The position numbers and the translations under genes are program-made. The notes under the pieces are model-generated. The model saw only the letters and a list, made by a program, of their open reading frames with translations. It searched no databases and was not told where the DNA came from. Shown here one piece after another: positions 53,178 to 63,846 of a DNA stretch of 64,000 nucleotides; position 1 is the first letter of the stretch; each line of letters starts with the position of its first letter. Origin of the DNA: Xanthomonas arboricola. Lineage in GTDB: Bacteria > Pseudomonadota > Gammaproteobacteria > Xanthomonadales > Xanthomonadaceae. The stretch covers positions 62,001 through 126,000 of the forward strand of contig NZ_MIGY01000003.1 in the NCBI RefSeq assembly GCF_002940665.1, written 5' to 3'.

Positions 53178-53708
53178 TTCGATTGCCGCCAACACGCGCG
53201 GATCGTCCGGTTTGATCTTGCTGGGGAACTGCGCCACCACGCGTCCATTGCGACCGATCAGATACTTGTGGAAGTTCCAGCCCGGCGCCACACCGGTGGC
53301 CTGGGTCAGGCGCTGATACAGCGGCGTGGCCTGCGCACCCAGCACATGCACCTTCTCAAACATCGGGAACTTGACGCCATAGGTCAGCGTGCAGAATTCC
53401 TGGATCTGCTTCTCAGATCCTGGTTCCTGCCCCTGGAAATCGTTGGACGGAAAGCCCAGCACCGAGAAGCCGCGGCTGCCGAAGCGCTGATTCAGCCCCT
53501 CCAGCCCTTCGTACTGCGGCGTGTAGCCGCACTTGCTGGCGGTATTGACCACCATCAGCACCTTGCCGCCGTAGGTACGGTTCAGGTTGATCGGCGCCTT
53601 GCCGGCCAGCGGCCGGTAGTCCAGATCCAGCAGCGGCGCATCGGCGGCCAGCGCCGAGACGGAGAAAAAGCCAGCAAATACAACGACCAGCAGACGCTTG
53701 AGCAACAT
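53151..53708 (-). CDS. periplasmic glutathione peroxidase-like protein
   Basis: A 185-aa thiol peroxidase of the GPx family with a signal peptide (RLLVVVFAGFFSVSALAAD). The peroxidatic Cys is in NTASKCGYTPQYEGLEGL, the FPSNDFQGQEPGSEKQI block carries the conserved Gln/Asn, and WNFHKYLIGRNG contains the conserved Trp. It uses Cys, not selenocysteine. Export suggests defence against peroxides in the periplasm, for example during the plant oxidative burst; that role is inference. The ATG at 53708 is chosen for the signal peptide. Confidence 0.87.
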   Translation of the reverse strand: MLLKRLLVVVFAGFFSVSALAADAPLLDLDYRPLAGKAPINLNRTYGGKVLMVVNTASKCGYTPQYEGLEGLNQRFGSRGFSVLGFPSNDFQGQEPGSEKQIQEFCTLTYGVKFPMFEKVHVLGAQATPLYQRLTQATGVAPGWNFHKYLIGRNGRVVAQFPSKIKPDDPRVLAAIERALSAPSR

Positions 53709-53779
53709 GAGCGATCCCTTTCGGTTGGTTCCGGCCACCCAACGACGCGGGGGTGCCATCAGTTGGGTATGACAGGCAG

Positions 53780-53807
53780 TTGACTGCCTGCGTGTCGGTG
53801 TTATAGT
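53780..53807 (+). promoter_or_regulatory. sigma70 promoter of the GntR/ABC operon
   Basis: ttgact (53780-53785), a 16-bp spacer and tatagt (53802-53807), 36 bp before the ATG of the first gene. The -10 lies inside the operator palindrome. Confidence 0.82.
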
Positions 53808-53820
53808 TGAATACAACACC
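53797..53820. promoter_or_regulatory. GGTG-N16-CACC operator of the YtrA-type GntR regulator
   Basis: ggtgttatagtt/gaatacaacacc: an inverted repeat whose outer 6 bp (ggtgtt/aacacc) match perfectly, with partial symmetry inside. It covers the -10 box. From memory, GGTG-N16-CACC is the motif reported for a YtrA-subfamily GntR regulator in Xanthomonas; I could not check this. Fits autorepression. Confidence 0.8.
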
Positions 53821-53843
53821 AGTCATCCAACGCAGGGGAAAGC

Positions 53844-54092
53844 ATGAACAGCACACGCTTCACGCGACCAGCTCCACTGCTGCTGTTCGGCAGCGCCCTG
53901 TTCGCCATTGGTTGCCTGGGAGCCGCTTCCAGTCAGGTCACGGAATCCGGCGCCGATTATGGCGTGTCGGAGGCGGTTACGGAAAACGCGACAACTCCCC
54001 CCGAGGCGCGCAACCGGCCCAGCCGGCACCTGCGCACCTCGCTGTCGATGCCCTATTTCTCCTTCGCGCAGGTTCTGCGCCCACGGAGCTGA
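53844..54092 (+). CDS. small exported or membrane-anchored protein heading the GntR/ABC operon
   Basis: An 82-aa protein I do not recognise. It has a hydrophobic N-terminal segment (PLLLFGSALFAIGCLGAASS) with a possible lipobox-like Cys at residue 24, an acidic middle (SGADYGVSEAVTENATTP) and an aromatic/basic C terminus (SMPYFSFAQVLRP). A GGGGAAAG ribosome-binding site precedes the ATG, and the stop lies 2 bp before the GntR start, so it is the first gene of the operon. Confidence 0.72.
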   Translation: MNSTRFTRPAPLLLFGSALFAIGCLGAASSQVTESGADYGVSEAVTENATTPPEARNRPSRHLRTSLSMPYFSFAQVLRPRS

Positions 54093-54094
54093 CC

Positions 54095-54457
54095 ATGAAC
54101 GACATCCAATGGAGCGACGGCGCTCCCATCTACCGCCAACTCAAGGAACGGGTGATTGCCATGATGCTCGATGGAATCCTCAAGCCGGGCGATGCCCTGC
54201 CCTCGGTACGCCAGGTGGCGGCCGACTACCAACTCAACCCGATCACCGTCTCGCGTGCCTACCAGGAACTGGCCGACGAGAACCTGGTGGAGAAACGCCG
54301 CGGCCTGGGCATGTTCATGACCCCGGAGGCCGCACAGAAATTGCGCGGCAGCGAGCGCGAGCGTTTCCTGAATGAAGAATGGCCCGCGGTGCTGGAACGC
54401 ATCCAGCGCCTGGGACTGTCCATCGACGATCTGTTGCCACAGGGAAAAACACCATGA
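54095..54457 (+). CDS. GntR-family regulator, YtrA subfamily (HpaR1-like)
   Basis: A 120-aa regulator made of a GntR winged helix (GAPIYRQLKERVIAMMLDGI, PGDALPSVRQVAADYQLNPI, TVSRAYQELADENLVEKRRG; about residues 10-75) and a short C-terminal helical tail. The lack of an FadR/HutC-type effector domain, the small size and the ABC transporter downstream define the YtrA subfamily. A regulator of this type (HpaR1) has been linked to virulence in X. campestris; identity with it is likely but not proven here. Overlaps the ATPase gene by ATGA. Confidence 0.88.
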   Translation: MNDIQWSDGAPIYRQLKERVIAMMLDGILKPGDALPSVRQVAADYQLNPITVSRAYQELADENLVEKRRGLGMFMTPEAAQKLRGSERERFLNEEWPAVLERIQRLGLSIDDLLPQGKTP

Positions 54458-55329
54458 CCGCCGTCTCCTCCGACCATGTGGTCGACGCACGTGGCCTGCG
54501 CAAGGCTTACAAGCACCGGCTCGCGCTGGACAACACCAGCTTCACCATCGCCGCCGGGCGCATCGTCGGCCTGATCGGCCCCAACGGCGCCGGCAAGACC
54601 ACCGCGCTCAAGGCGGTGCTGGGGCTGACCGATTTCGACGGCGAACTGAGCGTGCTCGGCATGGATCCGCGCACCCAGCGCAACGCACTGATGAACGAGG
54701 TCTGCTTCATCGCCGACGTGGCGGTGCTGCCGCGCTGGCTGCGGGTCGGCGAGGCGATCGACTTCGTCGCCGGCGTACATCCGCGCTTTGATCGCGCCAA
54801 GTGCGAGCGCTTCCTGGCCAATACGCAGCTCAACCGCAAGTCGCGGGTGCGCGAGCTGTCCAAGGGCATGATCGTGCAGCTGCACCTGGCGCTGGTGATG
54901 GCCATCGATGCCCGCATCCTGGTGCTGGACGAGCCCACCCTGGGCCTGGACATCCTGTATCGCAAGCAGTTCTACCAGCGCCTGCTAGAGGACTACTTCG
55001 ACGAGCAGAAGACCATCATCGTCACCACCCACCAGGTCGAAGAGATCGAACACATCCTCACCGATGTGATGTTCATCCGCGACGGCCGCATCGTGCTGAC
55101 CGCCGACATGGAGAACGTGGCCGAGCGTTACACCGAAGTGCTGGTGGGTGCCGAGCATCTCGACGCCGCCCGAGGCCTGCAGCCGATCGACGAGCGCAGC
55201 CTGCCGTTCGGCAAGACCGTGATGCTGTTCGATGGCGTGCCCAAAGCGCAGCTCGCCCGTTTTGGCGAAACCCGCAATCCCGGCCTTGCCGACCTGTTCG
55301 TTGCGGTCATGAAGGGGACCTACGCATGA
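54454..55329 (+). CDS. ABC transporter ATPase
   Basis: A 291-aa ATPase: Walker A GPNGAGKTT, Q-loop region NEVCFIADVAVLPRWL (no canonical Gln at the usual spot), signature ELSKGMIVQLHLALVMAI (LSKGM in place of LSGGQ, common in export ATPases of this type), Walker B ILVLDEPTLGLD and H-loop VTTHQVEE. A C-terminal domain of about 80 residues follows. Pairs with the membrane protein whose ATG overlaps its stop; substrate unknown. Confidence 0.88.
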   Translation: MTAVSSDHVVDARGLRKAYKHRLALDNTSFTIAAGRIVGLIGPNGAGKTTALKAVLGLTDFDGELSVLGMDPRTQRNALMNEVCFIADVAVLPRWLRVGEAIDFVAGVHPRFDRAKCERFLANTQLNRKSRVRELSKGMIVQLHLALVMAIDARILVLDEPTLGLDILYRKQFYQRLLEDYFDEQKTIIVTTHQVEEIEHILTDVMFIRDGRIVLTADMENVAERYTEVLVGAEHLDAARGLQPIDERSLPFGKTVMLFDGVPKAQLARFGETRNPGLADLFVAVMKGTYA

Positions 55330-56312
55330 ATGCACTCACCCACCAAGCTTCTCCCGCACGCACGTTCGGCTGGCTGCTCAAACGCGAGTACTGGGAACAC
55401 CGTGGCGGTTTCGTCTGGGCACAGATCATCACCGGCGGCATCGCGGTGTTCTTCGCGCTGCTGGGCGCGGTGATCGGCGCGATCAGCGCGCGTCGCAACA
55501 TGATCGGCGACAGCATCACGATGGACGATCTGGCCGAATACACGCGCACCCTGGGCCAGGTCGGCGACGGCCTGCTGCTCGGCGGTATCGGCATCGCCTC
55601 GGTGGTGCTGGCGTTTGTGGTGTTCTTCTATTCGCTGGGCAGCCTGTACGACGACCGCCGCGACCGCAGCGTGCTGTTCTGGAAATCGCTGCCGGTGTCC
55701 GATGTGCAGACGGTGCTGTCCAAGGCCGCCTGGGCGCTGTTGCTGGCGCCGCTGATCGCCATCGCGATCGGCGTGCTGGTCGGCCTGGCGCTATGGCTGA
55801 TCGCCATCGTTGGCGCCTCGATCGCCGGCGTCCCCAGCCCCTGGGCCCTGGCGACCCATTCGCACCCGTTCTCGTTGCTGTGGCTGTTGCTGAAGACCGT
55901 GCCGATGAGTTTGCTGTGGGCGTTGCCGACGGTGGGCTGGCTGATGTTCTGCTCGGCCTGGGCCACCAGCAAGCCGTTCCTGTGGGCGGTGCTGTTCCCG
56001 CTGCTGGCCTGCGTGATGCTGAGCATCCTCTCGGCGATGCCGGGCATCTCGCTGCCGATCGGCTGGATCTGGTACATCGTCGGCTACCGCGGCCTGCTCA
56101 GCGCCCTGCCCGGCACCTGGTCGCCGCGTGCGGTCAGCGGCAACCTCGACAGCAGCGCGATGCAGAACCCCAGCGACCTGGTGCAGTGGGCGCTGCAGCA
56201 CACCGACAGCGCGCGGGTCTACGGCAATCCGGACATCTGGATCGGCGCTGCAATCGGCGTTGTCCTGATCGCCGCCTCCATCTACCTGCGCCGTCGGCGC
56301 TCCGAAGCCTGA
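55326..56312 (+). CDS. ABC transporter permease
   Basis: A 328-aa ABC-2-like membrane protein with about six hydrophobic segments: QIITGGIAVFFALLGAVIGA (about 35-55), GGIGIASVVLAFVVFFYSLG (about 87-106), LLLAPLIAIAIGVLVGLALW, then the LLWLLLKTVPMSLLWALP, FLWAVLFPLLACVMLSIL and IGVVLIAASIYL regions. The LYDDRRDRSVLFWKSLPVSD loop after the second segment is typical of YtrC/D- and YxlG-type permeases that work with a YtrA-controlled ATPase. Confidence 0.87.
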   Translation: MNALTHQASPARTFGWLLKREYWEHRGGFVWAQIITGGIAVFFALLGAVIGAISARRNMIGDSITMDDLAEYTRTLGQVGDGLLLGGIGIASVVLAFVVFFYSLGSLYDDRRDRSVLFWKSLPVSDVQTVLSKAAWALLLAPLIAIAIGVLVGLALWLIAIVGASIAGVPSPWALATHSHPFSLLWLLLKTVPMSLLWALPTVGWLMFCSAWATSKPFLWAVLFPLLACVMLSILSAMPGISLPIGWIWYIVGYRGLLSALPGTWSPRAVSGNLDSSAMQNPSDLVQWALQHTDSARVYGNPDIWIGAAIGVVLIAASIYLRRRRSEA

Positions 56313-56322
56313 AGGACATCCC

Positions 56323-57147
56323 ATGCATCGTCTGCTGAGTCTGGCCATCCTGTTCGCCTTGCCCGGCGCTGCGTTTGCCGAGGAGCAATGCAAATTCTCC
56401 GAACCGCGCAGCCTGGAGTTGAAACTGGGTGGAGTGAAGTCGGTGCTGTTCGAGGTCGCCTCCAACGATCTGCATCTGGACGCCGCGCCGGGCAACGGCG
56501 GGCGTCTGAGCGGCCGCGCCTGCGCAGCCAGGGCCGATCTGCTCAAGGGCCTGACCGTCACCCAGAAGCGTGTCGGCGACAAGCTGGTGGTGACGCTGGC
56601 CGATGACCGCCCGCTGCGCATCTCCATCGGCGACAGCTACGCGTACCTGGACCTGCGCGGCAGCGTGCCCGACGCGCTCCTGATGCAGTTCGACGTGGGC
56701 TCCGGCGACGCCGAGATCAGCGGCGCTGCCGCGGTGAGTGCCGATGTCGGTTCCGGCGACATGACCATCCGCCGCACCAGGGGCCGGGTCACCACCAAGG
56801 TCGGTTCCGGCGATATCGAGCTGGAACAGATGGGGTCGCTGCGCGTGCTGGCGGTCGGCTCGGGCGATCTCAAGGCCAGGCAGGTGCATGGCGCGGCCGA
56901 GCTCGGCAAGGTCGGTTCGGGCGACGTCAAGCTGCGCGGCGTTGCGGGCAACGTCAAGCTCGGCACGATTGGCTCCGGCGATGTCGACATCGAGGATGTG
57001 CAGGGCGATGTGGGCGTGGAAGCGGTCAACTCCGGCGCCCTGAGCGTGCACAAGGTGCGCGGCGACGTCAGCGTCGCGCGCAAGGGCAGCGGCGATATCG
57101 ACGTCAGCGACGTTGCCGGCAACACCCGCATGCCGACCGACGACTGA
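56323..57147 (+). CDS. exported DUF4097-type repeat protein
   Basis: A 274-aa protein with a signal peptide (LLSLAILFALPGAAFAEE) and a body of eight imperfect repeats of 17-20 residues, each centred on V/I-G-S-G-D (QFDVGSGDAEI, ADVGSGDMTI, TKVGSGDIEL, LAVGSGDLKA, GKVGSGDVKL, GTIGSGDVDI, EAVNSGALSV, ARKGSGDIDV). This predicts a right-handed beta-helix of the DUF4097/DUF2807 kind. Two cysteines near the N terminus could form a disulfide. Envelope location; function unknown. It is 10 bp after the permease gene, so part of the operon. Confidence 0.83.
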   Translation: MHRLLSLAILFALPGAAFAEEQCKFSEPRSLELKLGGVKSVLFEVASNDLHLDAAPGNGGRLSGRACAARADLLKGLTVTQKRVGDKLVVTLADDRPLRISIGDSYAYLDLRGSVPDALLMQFDVGSGDAEISGAAAVSADVGSGDMTIRRTRGRVTTKVGSGDIELEQMGSLRVLAVGSGDLKARQVHGAAELGKVGSGDVKLRGVAGNVKLGTIGSGDVDIEDVQGDVGVEAVNSGALSVHKVRGDVSVARKGSGDIDVSDVAGNTRMPTDD

Positions 57148-57181
57148 CCACTGCATTGACCATTCGAGAGGGGGACGGCTG

Positions 57182-57712
57182 ATGAAACTGTTGATTTGTG
57201 CGGCATTGGTGGGCGCGCTGCTGGTCGGTTGCGGCAAGTCCGAACCCACGGTCATTGTATCGGGCAAGACCAACGCGAGCGGGGCGACCTTCAACGGCAA
57301 GCGTGTGACGCTCAACCGTGACGGCCTGCCTGCCGCCACCATCGGTGCGGATGGCGCGCTCAGCATCGCTGGCAAGCCGGTGAGCCTGAACGATGCGCAG
57401 CGGCAGGCGATGCGCGGTTTCTACGTGCAGATTCAGGGCGTCGCCGAAAAAGGCATCGACATCGGCACGCAGGGCGCGGCGTTCGGTGCGCACGCCGCCG
57501 GCGAAGCGCTCAAGGGTGTGTTCAGCGGCAACACCGACCAGATCGGCGACAAGATCGAGGCGCAGGCGGAAACCTTCAAACACAAGGCGATGCAGATCTG
57601 CGATCAGTTGGCCAAGCTACGCAACGCGCAGGACGCCGCCGCGCATCTGGTGCCGGCATTTGCGCCGTACTCGACGCTTACCCAGCACGATGTCGACGAC
57701 TGCCGCAAGTAA
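57182..57712 (+). CDS. DUF2884-like lipoprotein
   Basis: A 176-aa lipoprotein with lipobox LLVGC (Cys at residue 17). The body resembles the YggN/DUF2884 family: a GLPAATIGADGALSIAGKPV beta-region, NDAQRQAMRGFYVQIQ, and an amphipathic GIDIGTQGAAFGAHAAGEAL segment. Two late cysteines (AMQICDQ and VDDCRK) could pair. It lies 34 bp after the DUF4097 gene. YggN has no established function that I know. Confidence 0.75.
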   Translation: MKLLICAALVGALLVGCGKSEPTVIVSGKTNASGATFNGKRVTLNRDGLPAATIGADGALSIAGKPVSLNDAQRQAMRGFYVQIQGVAEKGIDIGTQGAAFGAHAAGEALKGVFSGNTDQIGDKIEAQAETFKHKAMQICDQLAKLRNAQDAAAHLVPAFAPYSTLTQHDVDDCRK

Positions 57713-57916
57713 GCGTGGCCTGGATCGCCGCTGCGCCCTCATCGACGGGCGCAGCGGCTGATCGGAACCGGAGGGACCGTCACGCCGATTGCTGCGCGCA
57801 CGCCAGGCACCCGATGCCGCCTGCGACAGCTTGTCAGCCGGGCCATGTGCCGCAGGCACCGATCGGCTGGTCGGAGCGGGATTACACTAGTGCACCCCTC
57901 CGAACCCAGCGACCCC

Positions 57917-58339
57917 ATGAACAAGTTCGTGATGCTCTGCATGGCGCTTCTGCTATGCGCCCTGACCGCCTGTGGCGACCAGTCGTCGCGGCGCGCCGAA
58001 CGCGGCAAGCCGCGCGTTGCCATCACCACTCAGTCGGTGATGATCCGCCGCCCACCGGCGGCCAATGCGGAAATCACCCCGGACGGCACGCTGAAGATCG
58101 ACGATATCGCGCTGCCGCAAAAGGAGCCGACGCGCGCCAAGTTGCAGCTGCTGTTCGGGCACCTGCAGATGCTGCGCCAGCAGGCAGTCAACGAGGCTGG
58201 CGCGGATCCGGAATACAAGTCGATCAAGCTGACCGCAACGCCACAGATCCAGCAGCTCAGCGGCGAATTGCTAAATGAGATCCCGTCGCTGCAGCCGTAC
58301 CGCGAGAGCTTCGGCAACGTGCAGGCCGAGCGGCACTGA
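57917..58339 (+). CDS. second small lipoprotein related to the DUF2884 protein
   Basis: A 140-aa lipoprotein (LLLCALTACGD; acylated Cys at residue 19). The NAEITPDGTLKIDDIALPQK segment matches the DGALSIAGKPV region of the preceding protein, followed by a helical QLLFGHLQMLRQQAV stretch, suggesting a diverged, shortened paralogue. It is 204 bp downstream, so it may have its own promoter. It ends before a long palindromic repeat. Confidence 0.7.
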   Translation: MNKFVMLCMALLLCALTACGDQSSRRAERGKPRVAITTQSVMIRRPPAANAEITPDGTLKIDDIALPQKEPTRAKLQLLFGHLQMLRQQAVNEAGADPEYKSIKLTATPQIQQLSGELLNEIPSLQPYRESFGNVQAERH

Positions 58340-58373
58340 GTCCTGGCGAAGCCGAGGATTCGCGCAAAGCCGT

Positions 58374-58440
58374 GTAGGAGCGCACCTGGGCGCGACGGGG
58401 CTTTATCGACAACGCCCGTCGCGCCCAGGTGCGCTCCTAC
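58374..58440. repeat. gtaggagcgcac-type long palindrome before fumC
   Basis: Arms gtaggagcgcacctgggcgc (and on to gacggg) and their inverse flank a 15-nt loop; 26 pairs match perfectly. Same family as the 70-bp palindrome at 43758. It lies between the convergent lipoprotein and fumC genes and may terminate both. Confidence 0.88.
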
Positions 58441-58458
58441 GCACGCACACTGCGGTGG

Positions 58459-59865
<1,407 letters not shown>

Positions 59866-60154
59866 CTGCACTCTCCGCACATGGTTGGTTTGTGGTGATG
59901 GATGGCTGGCAGCGGGCGCACCCACGCTGGCGAGGCTGCCTACGATACTCGCTCGCGGCGTTGCGACCGTGTCGTCGCAAACGGTGGGCTAGACTGCCCA
60001 TTGATCCATACGAGGTACCACGCCGCCATGGGCGACGACCCTGACTGTAGAAACGCCTCGTTTGCGTCTTTCTCCCTCGCACACCGCCCCGGCACTGACG
60101 CGCAGCGGCTGACACGCAGCGTGACCGCTGTTACGCAGCACGGAGGCCGACGCC

Positions 60155-61477
60155 ATGGTGGGTAACGTGCTGCTGTTGTTGGTCGCACTGCTGCTGGTGC
60201 TGTTGAACGGCTTCTTCGTTGCTGCCGAGTTCGCGCTGGTCAAGCTGCGACATACGCAGGCGGTGGGCCTGGCGCAGAACAACGGGTGGCGTGGACGTTT
60301 ATTGCTCGGGGTGCATGCGCATCTGGATGCCTATCTGTCGGCGTGCCAGCTCGGCATCACCCTGGCCTCGCTCGGCCTGGGCTGGGTCGGCGAGCCGGCC
60401 TTTGCGCATCTGCTGCAGCCGCTGTTCGACAGCGCCGGCCTGGCGCCCGAAGCGGCGCAGTTCACCGCACTGGCGATCGCCTTCAGCCTGGTCTCGTTCC
60501 TGCACATCGTGCTGGGCGAGCTGGCGCCCAAGACCATGGCGATCCGCCGCCCGGAGCGGATGTCGCTGTGGACCGCCGCGCCGCTCTACGTGTTCTATTG
60601 GCTGATGTATCCGGCGATCTGGGTGCTCAACACCAGCGCCAACCGCCTGCTGCGCGTGCTGGGCTGGGGCGATGTGGAACATCAATCGCATCGCTATTCG
60701 CGCGAAGAACTGATGCTCATCGTCGGCCGCCAGGATCCCAACGCGGCCACGCCCGATCACGGGCTGGCCCTGATGAGCCACGCGCTGGAACTGCCCGACC
60801 TGGTCGCCGGCGACCTGATGCGCCCGCGCGAGCACCTGCGCAGCCTGCGCGAAGGCATGACGCTGGAATCGGTGCTGGCCGAGTTCAGCGAGTCGCGCTA
60901 CAGCCGCTACCCGTGGTTCGACGCCGATGGCGAGCAGGTGCTGGGCATCCTGCATACCAAGGATCTGCTGGTGGCGATGGCACGCAGCCAGGACCTGGAC
61001 GATCTGCGCCCGTTGCTGCGTCCGCCCACCCTGCTGCCGCTGGAAACCCCGATTCCCAGCGCGCTGGAACAGTTCCGTACCGGCACCACCCATCTGGCGC
61101 TGTGCGTGGAGGACGAGGGACGCATCCTGGGATTCTTCACCCTGGAAGACCTGCTGGAGGTGGTGGTCGGCGAGATCGAGGACGAGCACCGCCACGTGGT
61201 GCGCGATGCCCCGGTCCGCAGCCAGGACGGCTCGCTGCTGGTGGCCGGCAGCACCTCTATCTTCCGCCTGGAACGCCTGCTGGGCCGGGACCTGAGCGCG
61301 CCGGACCACGTCAATTCGGTCGGCGGGCTGATCGTGCACCGGTTGCAGCGGCTGCCCGAAGAGGGCGAGACCCTGGAGCTGGACGGCCATGCACTGACGG
61401 TGCGGCGCATGGCCGGCCACCGCATCCAGGCGATCACGGTGCGGCCGATCGGCGAAGCCGGCGCCGGGGCGGCGTAG
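60155..61477 (+). CDS. CNNM/CorC (TlyC) family membrane protein
   Basis: A 440-aa protein: CNNM (DUF21) membrane domain with four hydrophobic segments (about 3-25 and three more up to about 165), LVKLRHTQAVGLA after the first; paired CBS domains (about 205-325; MRPREHLRSLREGMTLESVL, ILHTKDLLVAM, RILGFFTLEDLLEVVVGEI); and a C-terminal CorC_HlyC domain (LVAGSTSIFRLERLL). Members are implicated in magnesium or other divalent cation export. GGAGG lies upstream of the ATG. Older annotation as a haemolysin is not supported by the domains. Confidence 0.88.
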   Translation: MVGNVLLLLVALLLVLLNGFFVAAEFALVKLRHTQAVGLAQNNGWRGRLLLGVHAHLDAYLSACQLGITLASLGLGWVGEPAFAHLLQPLFDSAGLAPEAAQFTALAIAFSLVSFLHIVLGELAPKTMAIRRPERMSLWTAAPLYVFYWLMYPAIWVLNTSANRLLRVLGWGDVEHQSHRYSREELMLIVGRQDPNAATPDHGLALMSHALELPDLVAGDLMRPREHLRSLREGMTLESVLAEFSESRYSRYPWFDADGEQVLGILHTKDLLVAMARSQDLDDLRPLLRPPTLLPLETPIPSALEQFRTGTTHLALCVEDEGRILGFFTLEDLLEVVVGEIEDEHRHVVRDAPVRSQDGSLLVAGSTSIFRLERLLGRDLSAPDHVNSVGGLIVHRLQRLPEEGETLELDGHALTVRRMAGHRIQAITVRPIGEAGAGAA

Positions 61478-62881
<1,404 letters not shown>

Positions 62882-62939
62882 GCGGCGGCATCTAACGCCC
62901 GTTATCACGCCCTTGTATCCAGCTGTCAGTAGTATTGCC

Positions 62940-63572
62940 ATGGCATTGCGCTCGCTGCTGTCTGTCTCCCTGCTTGCGTCGGTGGCTTGCGGATTGCTGG
63001 CCTGCGGGAAGCAGGCCGCTCCCGACTCGCACCCCGACGCTGCCGCTGCCGCGCCGCAAGCGCCGGCCGGCGCGTCGATCGCACCGGTGCCGTCGGTGCC
63101 GTCTGTCCCGTCTGTCCCGAGCCTGGACGGCGCCACCCAGGCCGCCAGTACCGGCGAGCGGCCGACACTGATGATCACCTCGACCGGCGGCACGGTCAGC
63201 TGCGAGGGGCATAACGTCGACCTGACCGGCCAGAACGCCAATCTGGTCCTCAAGGGCGCCTGCGGCACGGTCGCCGTGCTGGGGCAGCATGCGATCGTGC
63301 ACATCGAGCACGCCGAGGCAGTGCGCCTGGTCGGCGACGATGCCCAGCTCACCCTCGCTGGCGATGCCAGGACCGTCGAAGTGTTGAGCCGCGCCTCCAT
63401 GCTCAAGGCCGGTCGCATCGACACCCTGCTGGTGCCTGGCGACGACAATCAGGTACAGGTGCAGGCGATCGCCTCCGCCACGCTGCACGGCCGCGGCAAC
63501 CGCATCACCCAGCAATCCGGCAACGCCGTGCTCAACGACTACGGCAGCGACAATCAGATCTCCACCCGCTGA
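62940..63572 (+). CDS. DUF3060-like lipoprotein
   Basis: A 210-aa lipoprotein: signal ending VACGLLACGKQ, the acylated Cys being at about residue 16 or 22 (two candidates). An Ala/Pro-rich linker with VPS repeats (about 30-65) follows. The body is a repetitive beta-structure matching DUF3060 (GGTVSCEGHNVDLTGQNANL, LVLKGACGTVAVLGQ, VEVLSRASMLKAGRIDTLLV, SATLHGRGNRITQQ), probably a short beta-helix. Function unknown. The ATG at 62940 opens the signal peptide. Confidence 0.78.
   Translation: MALRSLLSVSLLASVACGLLACGKQAAPDSHPDAAAAAPQAPAGASIAPVPSVPSVPSVPSLDGATQAASTGERPTLMITSTGGTVSCEGHNVDLTGQNANLVLKGACGTVAVLGQHAIVHIEHAEAVRLVGDDAQLTLAGDARTVEVLSRASMLKAGRIDTLLVPGDDNQVQVQAIASATLHGRGNRITQQSGNAVLNDYGSDNQISTR
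63090..63116 (+). repeat. 9-bp tandem repeat in the DUF3060 gene
   Basis: Three copies of ccgtc(g/t)gt(g/c), encoding Val-Pro-Ser repeats in the linker. Copy-number change by slippage would keep the frame and alter only linker length. Confidence 0.7.
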
Positions 63573-63846
63573 CCCGCCGCCGGCATCCCCAGGTCATCGG
63601 AGGCCCGTAGGTGCACTGAAACCTTCGCGACACCCCCACCCAAGGCGTCGTACGGCGGGCTGGACCACTGCACCGCCGTCAGGCGGGCGCGGCCGGTGCT
63701 CGGAATCGGCATGTATCACTCGTACACTGCGGTTCTGAGCGCGCCGTCCCACCACCTGACGACCGCTGGCTACGTTGTTTTGTTAGCCGCTCCAAGCCAC
63801 TTCGCCGGCCGCACCGTGCCGGCCCTCCAGTCGGACCCGTGACACC

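Noticed and set aside
60155-61477. Haemolysin annotation for the CNNM/CorC-type gene
   Set aside because: The CNNM, CBS and CorC_HlyC domains point to cation transport; the haemolysin name is inherited from early annotation of the family.
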